From positions 1-56,199 of the forward strand of contig JAOTRV010000029.1 in assembly GCA_030247575.1 (NCBI GenBank): a stretch of 56,199 nt of DNA, written 5' to 3'. Below the pieces are notes generated by a model. The model had not been told where the DNA came from and searched no databases. It worked only from the letters and a program-made list of their open reading frames with translations. Shown piece after piece: positions 16,244-24,904 of this stretch (within the stretch, counting starts at the first letter, position 1; the number at the start of each line of letters is the position of its first letter). The DNA is from Sulfuritalea sp. GTDB taxonomy: Bacteria > Pseudomonadota > Gammaproteobacteria > Burkholderiales > Rhodocyclaceae. The position numbers and the translations under genes are program-made.

Positions 16244-18290
16244 ATCCGTCTCCGGCTGTGGCCGCTTCAGGGCCTTCCGGGGTCCGCCATTCGCGTTCCA
16301 CACGCTCCAGCGCCTCCAGTTCTTCCCTCTCCATCGCTTCGGTGATGGAGCCAGGCGTGATGTGGGTCATCGCCGCACGCTTGAGCCGGATCGTCTGCAC
16401 GATCTTCGAGTGCTTGCCAATCAGGTGCTTGCAGCCATCAGCGGCACAGACGGTATCAATGAGGTTAAGGCCCTTGCGGGTTTCACACACACCCGGTCGC
16501 GTACATCCGCCCAGAGGCCCTTCGCGATAGGCGAGAAGCCCAGCCTTTATCTGTTTGGCAACCTCTTCGCGCGACATAACCTCTCCACGCTCGCTCTGGC
16601 GCTCGTAGAACGCGCCGGCCCCACCGAACATTGGCTCGGGGCTGTTCAGCACGTCGCGCACGAAAGCCAGCATCTCTGCCTCCTCGGCGCCGTCCTGCCA
16701 GGCGACCGCGACGTGCTTCTTATATCCGTCGAGATCGTCCGCGATGAAGTTCTTGCAAAAGGTGCTGCCGCGCCCGTAGTACATGGCCATCTCCCGTGTT
16801 ATGTGCTGCAGCTGGCGGCGCAGTGAGGAGATGCGGACCAGACCGCTTGCGTTGGCATAGACCGCTAGGCTCCGGCGCAGCTGATGAGTGGTCAGCGGCC
16901 AGCGCTGGCCGACCGCGAACTCGGGCTCCTCGCGCCAGGCGCGGAAGGGGTCGATCTCCTCCAGCTCCGCGATGTCCTCCTCCTCAATGAGCGGGCACAG
17001 GCGGGATAGCAGCGAATCTACAACGTCTTTGTGAGAAAGTTTTGTTCCACCGGCCACGATGCGCTGCTCCGGCAAGACACGTTGCCGCATCCACGGCAGG
17101 TACTCAGTTGAAGGGAACAGCGGTTGGTCGTCCTTGAGGTCGTCGGCCTCGCTCGGCGTGACACCGAGTACATCGTAGAACGCGGCCGCGAAGTCCTTCG
17201 CCAGCCGGATCGCTCGGAACCCATCACGCTCGGTGGTGACCCATTTCGTCCTCAGGCGCCGTCCCTTGTTGAACTTGGTCGTGGCGCCAGCGATCAGGCA
17301 GTGCTTGCGCCCGTGAAAGCCCTCTTCCGGGACCATGCAGTGGTATGGCAGATGGCGCGCCTCAGCGTCCCGCATGCCGCTGAACACGTGGATCTGCAGT
17401 TTGCACAGATGGAAGATCTCGCCGACGGCCCTCGCAAGTGTCCGCAACGGATACGATTCGCTGTTGTAGCCACGCCTTTCGAGGTAGGCGGCGAGGTCGT
17501 GCTTCTCGATCAGGCCGCGACCGCCGGTGGAAATGCCGTGTGCTGTCTCGGCCGCCTTAGCCTGCCGATACGCGGTGACAGCTTCCCGCAGCACCGCCAG
17601 CAGTTGGGGCTTGTGTGCCTCGATGTCGTCGAGTTCCGCCGAGAGGTTGTTGATCAGCGCGGCGTAGATTCGCGTCGGCAGTGGCGCGTGCTGGCGAAGG
17701 TTGTCGCGATACTCCTTGGCGCGCAGCTCCAAGTCCTTCTTGCGCTTCGGTATCGCCAGGGTGAAGCCCAGTTGCGTTTCCGGATTGAGTTGGCGAAGGA
17801 AGGCGATCCAAGTTATCCATATTTGTAAGGATTGATTGGGCAGGCTTGCGCCGCAGGCATCCAGCAAAGCCGTTTGCGTCAGCACGTCGCGCACCGTGCA
17901 CGAACGCGCCTCGGCAAAGCGTGCAACGTAGTGCAGAACGTATAGCTTCATATAAAGCGTTCTTGGCGAGGTCTCGTTTCCGTAGTAGATCTGCCTCGTC
18001 ATCAGGAACTGCAGTTCGCGCGAGCGGGCTTCGCGCTCAGCCGTGGTGTCCGCCATGCTGGTGGTTACCTTGTTCGCTTTTTGCTTCCAGTAAAAGAAGT
18101 GCAGCAAGAGCCTCGTTTGGTGCGCCGTGTAGGCTGTCAATGGCCAGACGAACTCGCCGACCGTGTGCGGGGTGCCGTCCACGTCGCGGCAGATCACGTG
18201 ATCCAGAGGCAGGCAGATGCCCCGGTTCTCGTCCCATGGGTCGGGTCCCTGGGCGGCGCCGTGCAGTTCGATGCGCGCCTCGATCTTCAT
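16236..18290 (-). CDS. Large tyrosine recombinase, catalytically complete
   Basis: A 684-residue protein. The tyrosine-recombinase residues can be placed: box I Arg307 in FSGMRDAEA, His469 and Arg472 in THQLRRSLA, His496 in LQHITRE and nucleophile Tyr504 or Tyr505 in AMYYGRG. The N-terminal 250 residues are probably the SAM-like DNA-binding part. Near the C-terminus, GGCTRPGVCE and VCAADGCKH carry four cysteines able to bind zinc, an extra that ordinary phage integrases lack. It overlaps the upstream 646-residue gene by 4 bases and the downstream small gene by 8. Length is about twice that of XerC/D, as in transposon-type recombinases. Confidence 0.75.
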   Translation of the reverse strand: MKIEARIELHGAAQGPDPWDENRGICLPLDHVICRDVDGTPHTVGEFVWPLTAYTAHQTRLLLHFFYWKQKANKVTTSMADTTAEREARSRELQFLMTRQIYYGNETSPRTLYMKLYVLHYVARFAEARSCTVRDVLTQTALLDACGASLPNQSLQIWITWIAFLRQLNPETQLGFTLAIPKRKKDLELRAKEYRDNLRQHAPLPTRIYAALINNLSAELDDIEAHKPQLLAVLREAVTAYRQAKAAETAHGISTGGRGLIEKHDLAAYLERRGYNSESYPLRTLARAVGEIFHLCKLQIHVFSGMRDAEARHLPYHCMVPEEGFHGRKHCLIAGATTKFNKGRRLRTKWVTTERDGFRAIRLAKDFAAAFYDVLGVTPSEADDLKDDQPLFPSTEYLPWMRQRVLPEQRIVAGGTKLSHKDVVDSLLSRLCPLIEEEDIAELEEIDPFRAWREEPEFAVGQRWPLTTHQLRRSLAVYANASGLVRISSLRRQLQHITREMAMYYGRGSTFCKNFIADDLDGYKKHVAVAWQDGAEEAEMLAFVRDVLNSPEPMFGGAGAFYERQSERGEVMSREEVAKQIKAGLLAYREGPLGGCTRPGVCETRKGLNLIDTVCAADGCKHLIGKHSKIVQTIRLKRAAMTHITPGSITEAMEREELEALERVEREWRTPEGPEAATAGDGYA

Positions 18291-20227
18291 GCGATGACCC
18301 CCAGTTCGAGGAACAGCTGGTACTTGTCGGCGAAAAAGGCTGTGAGGTTGCCGTTCTCGAACACATCCATGCGCATCCGCTCAACCATCGCACGGCAGTT
18401 GCCGAAGGCGGCGATCTTCTCGAGGTCCTCGTCGCACTTGGCGATCAGCGGACGCAGGGCTTCCTCGTGCTTCGGGCCAAGGATCACCTGTTCCATTACG
18501 AAGGCAGCGGAGGACACCTTGCGCGCGTCCTCCTCGCAGGCGACAAGCACCCGGTGGGCGCAGAACAGGCACCCCTGGCTGTCCTTGCAATTCGGCTTGA
18601 CCGGCACGTGGTCAGCCAGCGCCTCGGGATGTCCGAAGCTGTCGCAGCATCCGCCTTCCTCCAGCGGTCGGGTATCCGCCGCCTTGATCGGGATGATGCG
18701 CTGCCGTTTAGCTGACTCGGAGACCGAATTCAGGAACAGCGACAGTTCCCCGCGGTGGTCAGTTGCCGAGCCGGCGTCGTAGTGTTTCTGCGCGGTCTGC
18801 TCAGAGTTCTGCAGCACCTTGGCCGTGACCGACGCGTCGTGGTGGCGCTGGTACCAGTCGGCCACGCTGGCACGGAGCTTTCTCGATCCCATGCGGGGCA
18901 GCTGCGGATCGATGGTGCGCAGCAAGCTCTTATAAAGCGAGTAGAGCGAGCCTGATCCAATCTGCCTGGGCGGCTTCGCGTTGTTGTACCCCAAGGTGAA
19001 GAACAGGTAGGGGAAGGCCCTGGCACCAAGCAGGTATCGGCGCAGTTCCATGAAGCGGCGCAGGGACGACATGAAGCTCGCTGGCATGATCAGCGTAATC
19101 GGCTTGCCGCCGGCCCGGAATTTGATCGATCGGTATCGCTGGTTGAGGGTGGCTGCGTCTATCTCGCCGTCCGTCTCGACTTTCTGCGCCACCGACTCGT
19201 TGGCGCCGGTGTTGCAGAAGAAGAGGAACAGGAAGGCATTGTGGGCGAACATTCCGAGCATGATTCGCACGCGATCCCGTGCGTCGGCGTTGGCGGCGTT
19301 GATCCGGGCCTGCGCTCGTGCGATTAACTTCTGTGCCACCTTGCGCTGATTTGAAGGGAAGCGCCCCATTGCATATCGATGCGCGATCTCGCCGGGGGTG
19401 GCGAGGCGGCCGGTGGCATAGTCATAGGCCCAACAGGTGTTGGTGCGATTTTCCCGTTCGGCGCCCCATCGGTGCGGAGGCAGGCGCCACAGTTGGGTAG
19501 GGAAGAGCCAGAGGTGGTTTTCTGCCCAGCCGAGGGTGGCCGGCAGTACCAGCTTGTAGGGAAAGGGCCGCTGCTCCAGCACTAGGTCGCACAGGCCGTC
19601 GAACAGGGTCTGGTTAATGGCAACGGCATGGGCGAAGTCGTGCTGTGACAAGGGATCGGTGCCGCCATTGAGGTTCCAGCACGTCTTGACCCTGCGGGTG
19701 CCGTGATGGAGGTCTTCGAGGTCGGTCGTGGCCTCGAGAAGCTCGCGGATGACATTAAGTCGTTGGTTATGCGACTCTTCGCCAATCTCTTGCCGGAGGT
19801 AGCGTTCGCGGGTGTCTTCTGCCCAGGCCAGATAGGCGTGGCGGGTGGCGTCGCCCCCAGACAGGCAGTGATGCAGGCCGTTGGCATCAGCCCAGTCGAG
19901 GAACGACTTTAGGCGTTGCGCATAGGCAATGGCTGTCGCCATGCGCTTGCCGTCATCGGTGACGAGGCGGGAGAGCGCCTTGATGAGCTGCAGGATTTGG
20001 CTGGGGCGTTGCTTGATGAAGGAGCCGAACACGACCTCGCGCGGCTGGCCGTGCTTGCGCCTCTCGTGTGAGCGCAGGGCGTAGCAGAAGGCGCCGAGGT
20101 CGTTGGAAACGACGCCAATTTTCAGGATGACCTGCTCCGGGTGCAGGATGCGGGTGTTCTTGGCCAGCGGCAGTTCGAGTGTGACCGTGGGACGCGTGGA
20201 GAAGATTGGCTCTGCAGGCTTATTCAT
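18287..20227 (-). CDS. Large tyrosine-recombinase homologue, box I arginine missing
   Basis: A 646-residue protein, close in length to Tn554 TnpB (about 630). The C-terminal half keeps the fold: SRKLRASVADWY (Arg449 in the His place, Arg452) and VLQNSEQTAQKHYDAG with candidate nucleophile Tyr483. Where box I should have a Gly-x-Arg, the text is CNTGANESVAQ, with Asn343 instead of Arg, and the second His is Asn474. It is therefore likely impaired as a standalone enzyme and may be a structural or regulatory partner of the two complete ones. A cysteine-rich end (GCCDS, CKDSQGCLFCAHRVLVAC) suggests zinc binding. Overlaps: 8 bases with the upstream gene and 4 with the downstream one. Confidence 0.7.
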   Translation of the reverse strand: MNKPAEPIFSTRPTVTLELPLAKNTRILHPEQVILKIGVVSNDLGAFCYALRSHERRKHGQPREVVFGSFIKQRPSQILQLIKALSRLVTDDGKRMATAIAYAQRLKSFLDWADANGLHHCLSGGDATRHAYLAWAEDTRERYLRQEIGEESHNQRLNVIRELLEATTDLEDLHHGTRRVKTCWNLNGGTDPLSQHDFAHAVAINQTLFDGLCDLVLEQRPFPYKLVLPATLGWAENHLWLFPTQLWRLPPHRWGAERENRTNTCWAYDYATGRLATPGEIAHRYAMGRFPSNQRKVAQKLIARAQARINAANADARDRVRIMLGMFAHNAFLFLFFCNTGANESVAQKVETDGEIDAATLNQRYRSIKFRAGGKPITLIMPASFMSSLRRFMELRRYLLGARAFPYLFFTLGYNNAKPPRQIGSGSLYSLYKSLLRTIDPQLPRMGSRKLRASVADWYQRHHDASVTAKVLQNSEQTAQKHYDAGSATDHRGELSLFLNSVSESAKRQRIIPIKAADTRPLEEGGCCDSFGHPEALADHVPVKPNCKDSQGCLFCAHRVLVACEEDARKVSSAAFVMEQVILGPKHEEALRPLIAKCDEDLEKIAAFGNCRAMVERMRMDVFENGNLTAFFADKYQLFLELGVIA

Positions 20228-21698
20228 CCGCCACCTCCACGCCCTTCATCGCCTGCTCGACCCACTCTTGCAACTGCTTGCCGTAGCCGTTCACCGCCTC
20301 GTAGATGGCATCCATCTGGCTGCGATAGTCGAGGTACAGGTCGGTGGTGGCAAAGCTCTCATGCCAGAGCAGCTCCTTCACAGTCATTCGCGCCCGGCTA
20401 AGGGTGATCGTTCCCTTTTGCACCAGTTCCATCAGCAGTTCGGTCATGTTCATGCCAAAGCTGGCTCGGAGGTCGTGGATGCGGTAGTGGAAGTGCTTGT
20501 CGTGATGCTCGCGCACATAGGGAATCACGTGCTCCTTGAGGAACTGGCGCACCGGCTGGCCGGTCTTCTCGTGGCGGCGATCAAGGTCCGGGTTGAAGCA
20601 CATGGCATCCGCCTTGGCCGTGTAGTAGGGATTGCCCTGCTGTGTAAGAAACAAGTAGTGGTCAGGGTGCTCACCGTGCTTGGCCACGAACCGGCCCCTG
20701 CGCACCGTGGAGCGCTCGGACAGTGCATAGGTGCGTAGCAGTTCATAAATGGGACGCGGGATCTGCAGCACGCCGTTCTTGTCGTTCTTGGTGTCGATGC
20801 CCGTGCCCGGCCCGGCCTTCAACTTGAAGACATCGCCGTCTCCAGTCAACGCCTTGGCGTAGCGCGGGTTGGGGTGCGTGAAGTGCCGCAGGCGCAGCGT
20901 GCCGGCCGTCTGGATGCGTGCCCCGGTGGCCAGCATGAAGAGTTGGATCAGGTAGCACTCGGTGTTGCCCTTGGCCTTGGTGGTTTCGAGAATCCAGTTT
21001 TGTTCCTTGCCGGTCAGCGGCAGCAGCTTGCCGCCATCTTGGATGGTGCCAGCAAAGGGATCGTCGGACTTGGGCGTACGGATGCTCACGTCGGTGGAAA
21101 CGACCTTCTTGAACATCGCAAGCCCCGCGGTCGTCTTGAAGGCAAGCTGGTAGTGTCCTTCCTCCCAAGGCGGGTACTCTGGCTGGAGGTAGTTGTTGTC
21201 AATCAGCCAGCGGTAGAAGGCGACCACGGTTCCCATTCGCCGCTTGGCAGTAGCGGGCGCAACCTCACCGGCTTGGATCCGCTGCTGAAGGTGACCACGG
21301 TAGCGATAGGTCGGGCGCCGCAACTTGATCTTCGGGAACTGGAACATCAGATCGTCGGGTCGGTCATGAGTATCCAGCCATTCCTTGTAAGCACCTAAAT
21401 CGTCCGCCCTGCTCTGGTACGTCGTCATGACTGGATTCGTTTCGGCCTCTAGTTGGGCGAGGATGTAAAGGGTGCCGAGATACCATGGCACGGCATTCCT
21501 ATCGAGCACAACAGGGAACAGGTTGTGGTTGAAGCCCCTCTCAGCCTCATCGTCCCAGACAAAGCGGTAGTGGTAGGTCAAGGCGGGATGTCCCTTGCCC
21601 TGCTTAATGACCCGCTTGAGCGCGCGCGGATCGTCCCCCGTCGTCAATTCCGATAGTTGGAAGACTGGCAAGAGTACCTTGCGCCGCAATTCGTTCAT
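20220..21698 (-). CDS. Tyrosine recombinase, catalytically complete
   Basis: A 492-residue site-specific recombinase. Catalytic residues: Arg261 in LATGARIQTAG, His408 and Arg411 in HDLRASF, His446 in LLWHESFATTDLY and nucleophile Tyr455. Residues about 90-180 form the core DNA-binding SAM-like domain (MTTYQSRADDLGAYKEWL, RMGTVVAFYRWL). It starts 4 bases inside the preceding small gene (ATGA) and ends 8 bases inside the next recombinase gene. It corresponds in place to TnpA of Tn554-like sets and is probably the main cleavage enzyme. Assignment to the family is firm; the element's target is not known. Confidence 0.85.
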   Translation of the reverse strand: MNELRRKVLLPVFQLSELTTGDDPRALKRVIKQGKGHPALTYHYRFVWDDEAERGFNHNLFPVVLDRNAVPWYLGTLYILAQLEAETNPVMTTYQSRADDLGAYKEWLDTHDRPDDLMFQFPKIKLRRPTYRYRGHLQQRIQAGEVAPATAKRRMGTVVAFYRWLIDNNYLQPEYPPWEEGHYQLAFKTTAGLAMFKKVVSTDVSIRTPKSDDPFAGTIQDGGKLLPLTGKEQNWILETTKAKGNTECYLIQLFMLATGARIQTAGTLRLRHFTHPNPRYAKALTGDGDVFKLKAGPGTGIDTKNDKNGVLQIPRPIYELLRTYALSERSTVRRGRFVAKHGEHPDHYLFLTQQGNPYYTAKADAMCFNPDLDRRHEKTGQPVRQFLKEHVIPYVREHHDKHFHYRIHDLRASFGMNMTELLMELVQKGTITLSRARMTVKELLWHESFATTDLYLDYRSQMDAIYEAVNGYGKQLQEWVEQAMKGVEVADE

Positions 21699-22042
21699 TG
21701 GCCAGCTTTCTGCTTCGCCTCAATCGCATCAAGGCAGACCTTCACCGACTGGACGAAGCCAAGGCCGGTGATGTGCTTGACTAGGTCGATCGCACCACCG
21801 CCGCCTCGGTTAGCCGTATCAAGGGGCAGAAGTTCATTGACGAACTTATCGCCCGTCACCACGAGCCTATAGTCACGGCCGTTGTAACCCACCTGGAGCC
21901 GCACGCTACGCCTGGAGGGATCAAGAGGGGTGTAGTCCCTATCCACTTTGACGTGGGCGCCAAGATGCTCAAGCGCGATCCTGAATGGGACGCTTCTGGC
22001 TTGGGCGATTTCGGCGGGAGAGAACGGCTTTGTCATCCTCAC
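21695..22042 (-). CDS. Small DUF3991/primase-finger-like protein, first gene of the module
   Basis: A 115-residue protein. The stretch NELLPLDTANRGGGGAIDLVKHITGLGF followed by VKVCLDAIEAK (quoted in two parts) resembles the glycine-rich core of CHC2-finger/DUF3991 N-terminal domains, where RGGGGAIDLV precedes a helix, but the zinc cysteines of that fold are absent. Start ATG 22042, or 22036 two codons later. The stop overlaps the recombinase start by ATGA. It opens the operon, so it may bind DNA ends or regulate the operon; no function is known to me. Confidence 0.6.
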   Translation of the reverse strand: MRMTKPFSPAEIAQARSVPFRIALEHLGAHVKVDRDYTPLDPSRRSVRLQVGYNGRDYRLVVTGDKFVNELLPLDTANRGGGGAIDLVKHITGLGFVQSVKVCLDAIEAKQKAGQ

Positions 22043-22092
22043 GCCCCTCCCGTGCCTACCCGGAAAAGACGACTACTGGACGGCACTACTGC

Positions 22093-22108
22093 GCTCATAT
22101 ACATGAGC
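22093..22108. promoter_or_regulatory. Palindrome upstream of the recombinase operon
   Basis: GCTCAT-ATAC-ATGAGC, a perfect 6-base-arm palindrome about 50 bases upstream of the first recombinase-module gene. Its place suggests an operator or a recombinase-binding arm. The surrounding 22043-22184 has no other gene I can support and is AT-richer towards 22160. Confidence 0.3.
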
Positions 22109-22184
22109 TCAAGACCCCAATCCATGGCACATCTCCCATCGAAGATACGTCCATTTTAATAAAACTTGAACTACACGCCTACCA

Positions 22185-22400
22185 ATGGTTTACTTGCATG
22201 TACTGCTGCAGGTGCCGGCCAACCGCATCGGCCATCATGAGCTCTCGCTGGGGCAACTGAAGATCCTGCAGGAAGTGATCACTCTCACCGTATTCGTTCC
22301 CTTTGCGCTGTTCTACATGAAGCAGCCGCTCAAGCTTGATTTTCTGTGGGCGGGTTTGTGTATCCTAGGCGCCGTTTATTTCATATTCCGATCGCCATGA
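22185..22400 (+). pseudogene. DUF486 small membrane protein, 5' part lost
   Basis: From about residue 9 the product reads VPANRIGHHELSLGQLK, then QEVITLTVFVPFALFYMKQ and [15 protein letters not shown], the highly conserved C-terminal two helices of DUF486 proteins (normally about 110-120 residues with four helices). The expected first two helices are missing. Upstream of about 22205 the DNA is unrelated, AT-richer and belongs to the recombinase module. The TGA at 22398-22400 still overlaps the panB start (ATGA), the arrangement expected of an intact DUF486-panB pair. It may still be translated as a short membrane peptide of about 70 residues from ATG 22185. Confidence 0.75.
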
Positions 22401-23212
22401 CCTATCTAGCCAGCAACAAGCCGATCACGCTGCCGGAGTTGGCGCGCATGAAGCGCGAAGGCGAGAAGATCGCCATGCTTACCTGTTATGACGCCAGTTT
22501 TGCCGCGCTGGAGGACCGCTGCGGTGTGGACGTGATGCTGGTCGGCGATTCGCTGGGCAACGTCATCCAGGGCAAGACCTCGACGCTGCCGGTGACCATG
22601 GAACACATGGTCTATCACACCGCCTGCGTCGCGGCGCTGCCGTCGCGACCGATGCTGGTCGCCGACCTGCCCTTTGGCGCCTATCACGAGTCGAAGGAAC
22701 AGGCGATCCGCAACGCCGGCAAGCTGCTGGCCGCCGGTGCCGAGATGGTCAAGCTGGAAGGCGGTGAGGTGATGGCCGAGACCGTGCATTTCATGACCGA
22801 ACGCGGCGTACCGGTCTGCGCCCACATTGGCCTCACGCCGCAGTCGGTGCACGCGCTGGGCGGCTACCGCGTGCAGGGGCGCGACGAAGAGGGCGCGGCG
22901 CGCATGAAGCGCGAGGCCCTGGCGCTGGAACAGGCCGGCGCGGCGCTGATGGTGCTGGAAATGGTCCCCGCCCAGCTCGCCGGTGAAATCACCCGGCTGC
23001 TCAAGGTCTGCGCCACCATCGGCATCGGCGCCGGCAAGGAGTGCGACGGGCAGGTGCTGGTGCTGCACGACATGCTCGGCGTCTATCCGGGCAAGAAGGG
23101 GCGCTTCGTCAAGGATTTCATGGCCGCGGCGGCCAGCATCGACGGCGCCGTCACGGCCTACGTCACGGCCGTCAAGGACGGTTCCTTCCCGGGTCCGGAG
23201 CACTGCTACTGA
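22397..23212 (+). CDS. panB: 3-methyl-2-oxobutanoate hydroxymethyltransferase
   Basis: A 271-residue ketopantoate hydroxymethyltransferase, first committed step of pantothenate synthesis, transferring a one-carbon unit from methylene-tetrahydrofolate to alpha-ketoisovalerate in the cytosol. Clear family blocks: TCYDASFAA, the metal-site [29 protein letters not shown] and the late [14 protein letters not shown]. Length is usual. ATG 22397 lies in the stop of the truncated DUF486 gene and its own TGA overlaps the panC start (TGATG). Because the DNA upstream was replaced by a mobile module, the original promoter has probably been lost or changed. Confidence 0.97.
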   Translation: MTYLASNKPITLPELARMKREGEKIAMLTCYDASFAALEDRCGVDVMLVGDSLGNVIQGKTSTLPVTMEHMVYHTACVAALPSRPMLVADLPFGAYHESKEQAIRNAGKLLAAGAEMVKLEGGEVMAETVHFMTERGVPVCAHIGLTPQSVHALGGYRVQGRDEEGAARMKREALALEQAGAALMVLEMVPAQLAGEITRLLKVCATIGIGAGKECDGQVLVLHDMLGVYPGKKGRFVKDFMAAAASIDGAVTAYVTAVKDGSFPGPEHCY

Positions 23213-24039
23213 TGCAGATTCACGACACGATCGCCGGCCTGCGCGCGGCGCGCGGCAAGGCCGGCCGGGTGGCGCTGGTGCCGACCATGGGCAACCTGCA
23301 CGAGGGGCACATTGCGCTGATGACCCAGGCGCGGGCCCATGCCGACCAGGTCATCGCGACGATTTTCGTCAATCGTCTGCAGTTTCGTCCAGGCGAGGAT
23401 TTCGAAAAGTACCCGCGGACCTTCGAGGCCGATTGTGAAAGACTGGTCGCCGCCGGCGTGGACCACCTGTTCGCCCCGACGGAAGCGGAAATGTATCCGC
23501 AACCGCAGACCTACCAGGTCGAGCCGCCTCCCGAGCAGGCGAACATCCTCGACGGCGAGTTCCGTCCCGGGCATTTCCGCGGCGTCGCCACCGTGGTGAT
23601 GAAGCTGTTCCAGATCGCCCGGCCCGATGTGGCGCTGTTCGGCAAGAAGGATTACCAGCAACTGATGGTTATTCGCAACATGGTGAGCGAATTCAATCTG
23701 CCCATCGAAATCGTCGGCGGCGAGACGGTACGTGCGGCCGATGGCCTGGCCCTGTCCTCGCGCAACGGCTATCTGTCCGCCGCCGAAAGGGCGGAAGCGC
23801 CGCGCCTCTACAGGGTTTTAACTAAAGTCGTAGAGGCCGTGCGTGCCGGAGACCGCGGCCGGGCCGTGCTGGAACAGGCTGCAATGGCCGAATTGCAGGC
23901 CAGCGGCTGGGCCCCGGATTATGTTGCATTGCGTAAAAAACTTGATCTACAATTGCCATCCGCTCACGATTCCGGGTTGGTGGTGTTGGCGGCGGCGCGT
24001 TTGGGAAGCACGCGCCTCATCGACAATCTGGAAGTTTAG
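23212..24039 (+). CDS. panC: Pantothenate synthetase
   Basis: A 275-residue ATP-dependent ligase joining pantoate and beta-alanine. Motifs of the nucleotidyltransferase family are present: TMGNLHEGH (HIGH-like), [33 protein letters not shown] and the KMSK-like [11 protein letters not shown]. Usual length. It starts in the panB stop and is followed after 115 bases by panD. The gap 24040-24154 holds GC-rich inverted fragments around 24090-24120 but nothing I can classify. Confidence 0.97.
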   Translation: MQIHDTIAGLRAARGKAGRVALVPTMGNLHEGHIALMTQARAHADQVIATIFVNRLQFRPGEDFEKYPRTFEADCERLVAAGVDHLFAPTEAEMYPQPQTYQVEPPPEQANILDGEFRPGHFRGVATVVMKLFQIARPDVALFGKKDYQQLMVIRNMVSEFNLPIEIVGGETVRAADGLALSSRNGYLSAAERAEAPRLYRVLTKVVEAVRAGDRGRAVLEQAAMAELQASGWAPDYVALRKKLDLQLPSAHDSGLVVLAAARLGSTRLIDNLEV

Positions 24040-24154
24040 GCCGCTGCGATGCGCTCATGCCGGTGGTGTGCCAGAAGCGAAACAGGCGGGAGTTCCGTTC
24101 CCTTAGGGGCGGGTTCCCGGTTTATTGCCGCCTTTGCATGAGAAAGGTCAGACA

Positions 24155-24538
24155 ATGCAACGCATGATGCTCAAATCCAAACTCCACCGCGTGACGGTGA
24201 CGCACGCCGAACTGCACTACGAAGGTTCCTGTGCCATTGATGAAGCACTGCTCGAAGCGGCCGACATCAAGGAATACCAGCAGATCGACATCTACAACGT
24301 GAACAATGGCGAGCGCTTCACGACCTACGCCATTCGCGCCGAGCGCGGCAGCGGCACGATCTCCGTGAACGGCGCCGCGGCGCGCAAGGCGGCCAGCGGC
24401 GACCTGCTGATTATCGCCACCTACGTCATGATGAACGAGATCGAACTGCAGAAGTTCGAGCCCGATCTGGTGTATGTCGATGCCAGAAACCGCATCACCC
24501 ACCACAGCCGGCAGATACCGTCGCAAGCGGCTGCCTGA
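24155..24538 (+). CDS. panD: Aspartate 1-decarboxylase
   Basis: A 127-residue pyruvoyl enzyme that makes beta-alanine, the substrate of panC. ATG 24155 ([16 protein letters not shown]) is the conserved start; an in-frame ATG ten codons earlier would add an atypical leader. The self-cleavage site Gly24-Ser25 in [10 protein letters not shown], the active-site block [11 protein letters not shown] and the [13 protein letters not shown] turn are all present. It ends the pan cluster, with a strong terminator directly behind. Confidence 0.97.
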   Translation: MQRMMLKSKLHRVTVTHAELHYEGSCAIDEALLEAADIKEYQQIDIYNVNNGERFTTYAIRAERGSGTISVNGAAARKAASGDLLIIATYVMMNEIELQKFEPDLVYVDARNRITHHSRQIPSQAAA

Positions 24539-24560
24539 GCCTCCCTCTTCAGGCACCACG

Positions 24561-24590
24561 AGCCCACCCCAGCGGTGGGCTTTTTTATTT
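24561..24590 (+). terminator. Rho-independent terminator after panD
   Basis: AGCCCACC-CCAGC-GGTGGGC followed by TTTTTTATTT. A perfect GC-rich stem and U-run 23 bases after the panD stop. Confidence 0.92.
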
Positions 24591-24593
24591 GTG

Positions 24594-24617
24594 TCGCTAT
24601 TATGTCTCTGATGCACA
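24594..24617 (+). repeat. Left terminal inverted repeat
   Basis: Begins TCGCTATTATGTCTCTGATG and continues CACA; identical to the reverse complement of 25740-25763 over all 24 bases. Confidence 0.88.
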
Positions 24618-24639
24618 ATTCGCAATAAATCAATAAGCT

Positions 24640-24683
24640 GTGGTACAAAATAACGAGCCCCGGGCAGCAAAGCTGCTCGGGGC
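24640..24683 (-). terminator. Terminator of the nucleotidyltransferase cassette
   Basis: A 12-pair stem GCCCCGGGCAGC / GCTGCTCGGGGC (one G-U pair) with an AAA loop at 24657-24683. On the minus strand it is followed by GTTATTTTGT. It lies 23 bases after the stop of the small gene at 24707. Confidence 0.7.
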
Positions 24684-24706
24684 TGGGAAGAACCAGTGAT
24701 GAAGAA

Positions 24707-24904
24707 TCATGGCGACAAGGTTTCCTCGTCGATCGGCCAAGCGCGGGGCACTGCTCCGCGAGTTTGACGAATCACATCCGTTATACGCTGCAAGCGCAAC
24801 AGAATTCGAACCTTGTCCGCGTAAGGCAGTGCTGCCAGTTCGCGGCGGCGCTGCCGCTTAGCCGCGAGAGCAACATCCATGGTTGGGTTACGGGAAGCAG
24901 CCAT
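24707..24904 (-). CDS. Small charged partner of the nucleotidyltransferase
   Basis: A 65-residue protein from ATG 24904, which overlaps the upstream TGA as ATGA; a longer frame from 24952 would lie inside the neighbour. The sequence is a basic helix (ALAAKRQRRRELAALP) followed by YADKVRILLRLQRITDVIRQ and a Trp-Pro end. Short proteins of this kind regularly follow AbiEii-like nucleotidyltransferase genes, where the pair behaves like a toxin-antitoxin or defence couple. Which one would be the antitoxin cannot be read from the sequence. Confidence 0.6.
   Translation of the reverse strand: MAASRNPTMDVALAAKRQRRRELAALPYADKVRILLRLQRITDVIRQTRGAVPRAWPIDEETLSP

Larger units (their letters stand above)
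15818..22205 (-). mobile_element. Tyrosine-recombinase integration module (Tn554-like layout)
   Basis: Five minus-strand genes overlapping by 4-8 bases: a DUF3991-like protein, three large tyrosine recombinases and a small coiled-coil protein. Broken genes lie on both sides (anion permease remnant left, DUF486 remnant right). I see no terminal inverted repeats or target duplication, which fits recombinase-driven elements such as Tn554. Boundaries are estimates: the left near the end of the last gene, the right where DUF486 homology starts. Confidence 0.65.

Noticed and set aside
15818-22205. Calling the three recombinases a RIT (recombinase-in-trio) element
   Set aside because: RIT recombinases are much shorter (about 300-420 residues); these are 492, 646 and 684, and the small accompanying genes fit a Tn554-like layout better.
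24040-24154. A riboswitch or leader before panD
   Set aside because: Only short inverted fragments; no known aptamer consensus is recognisable.
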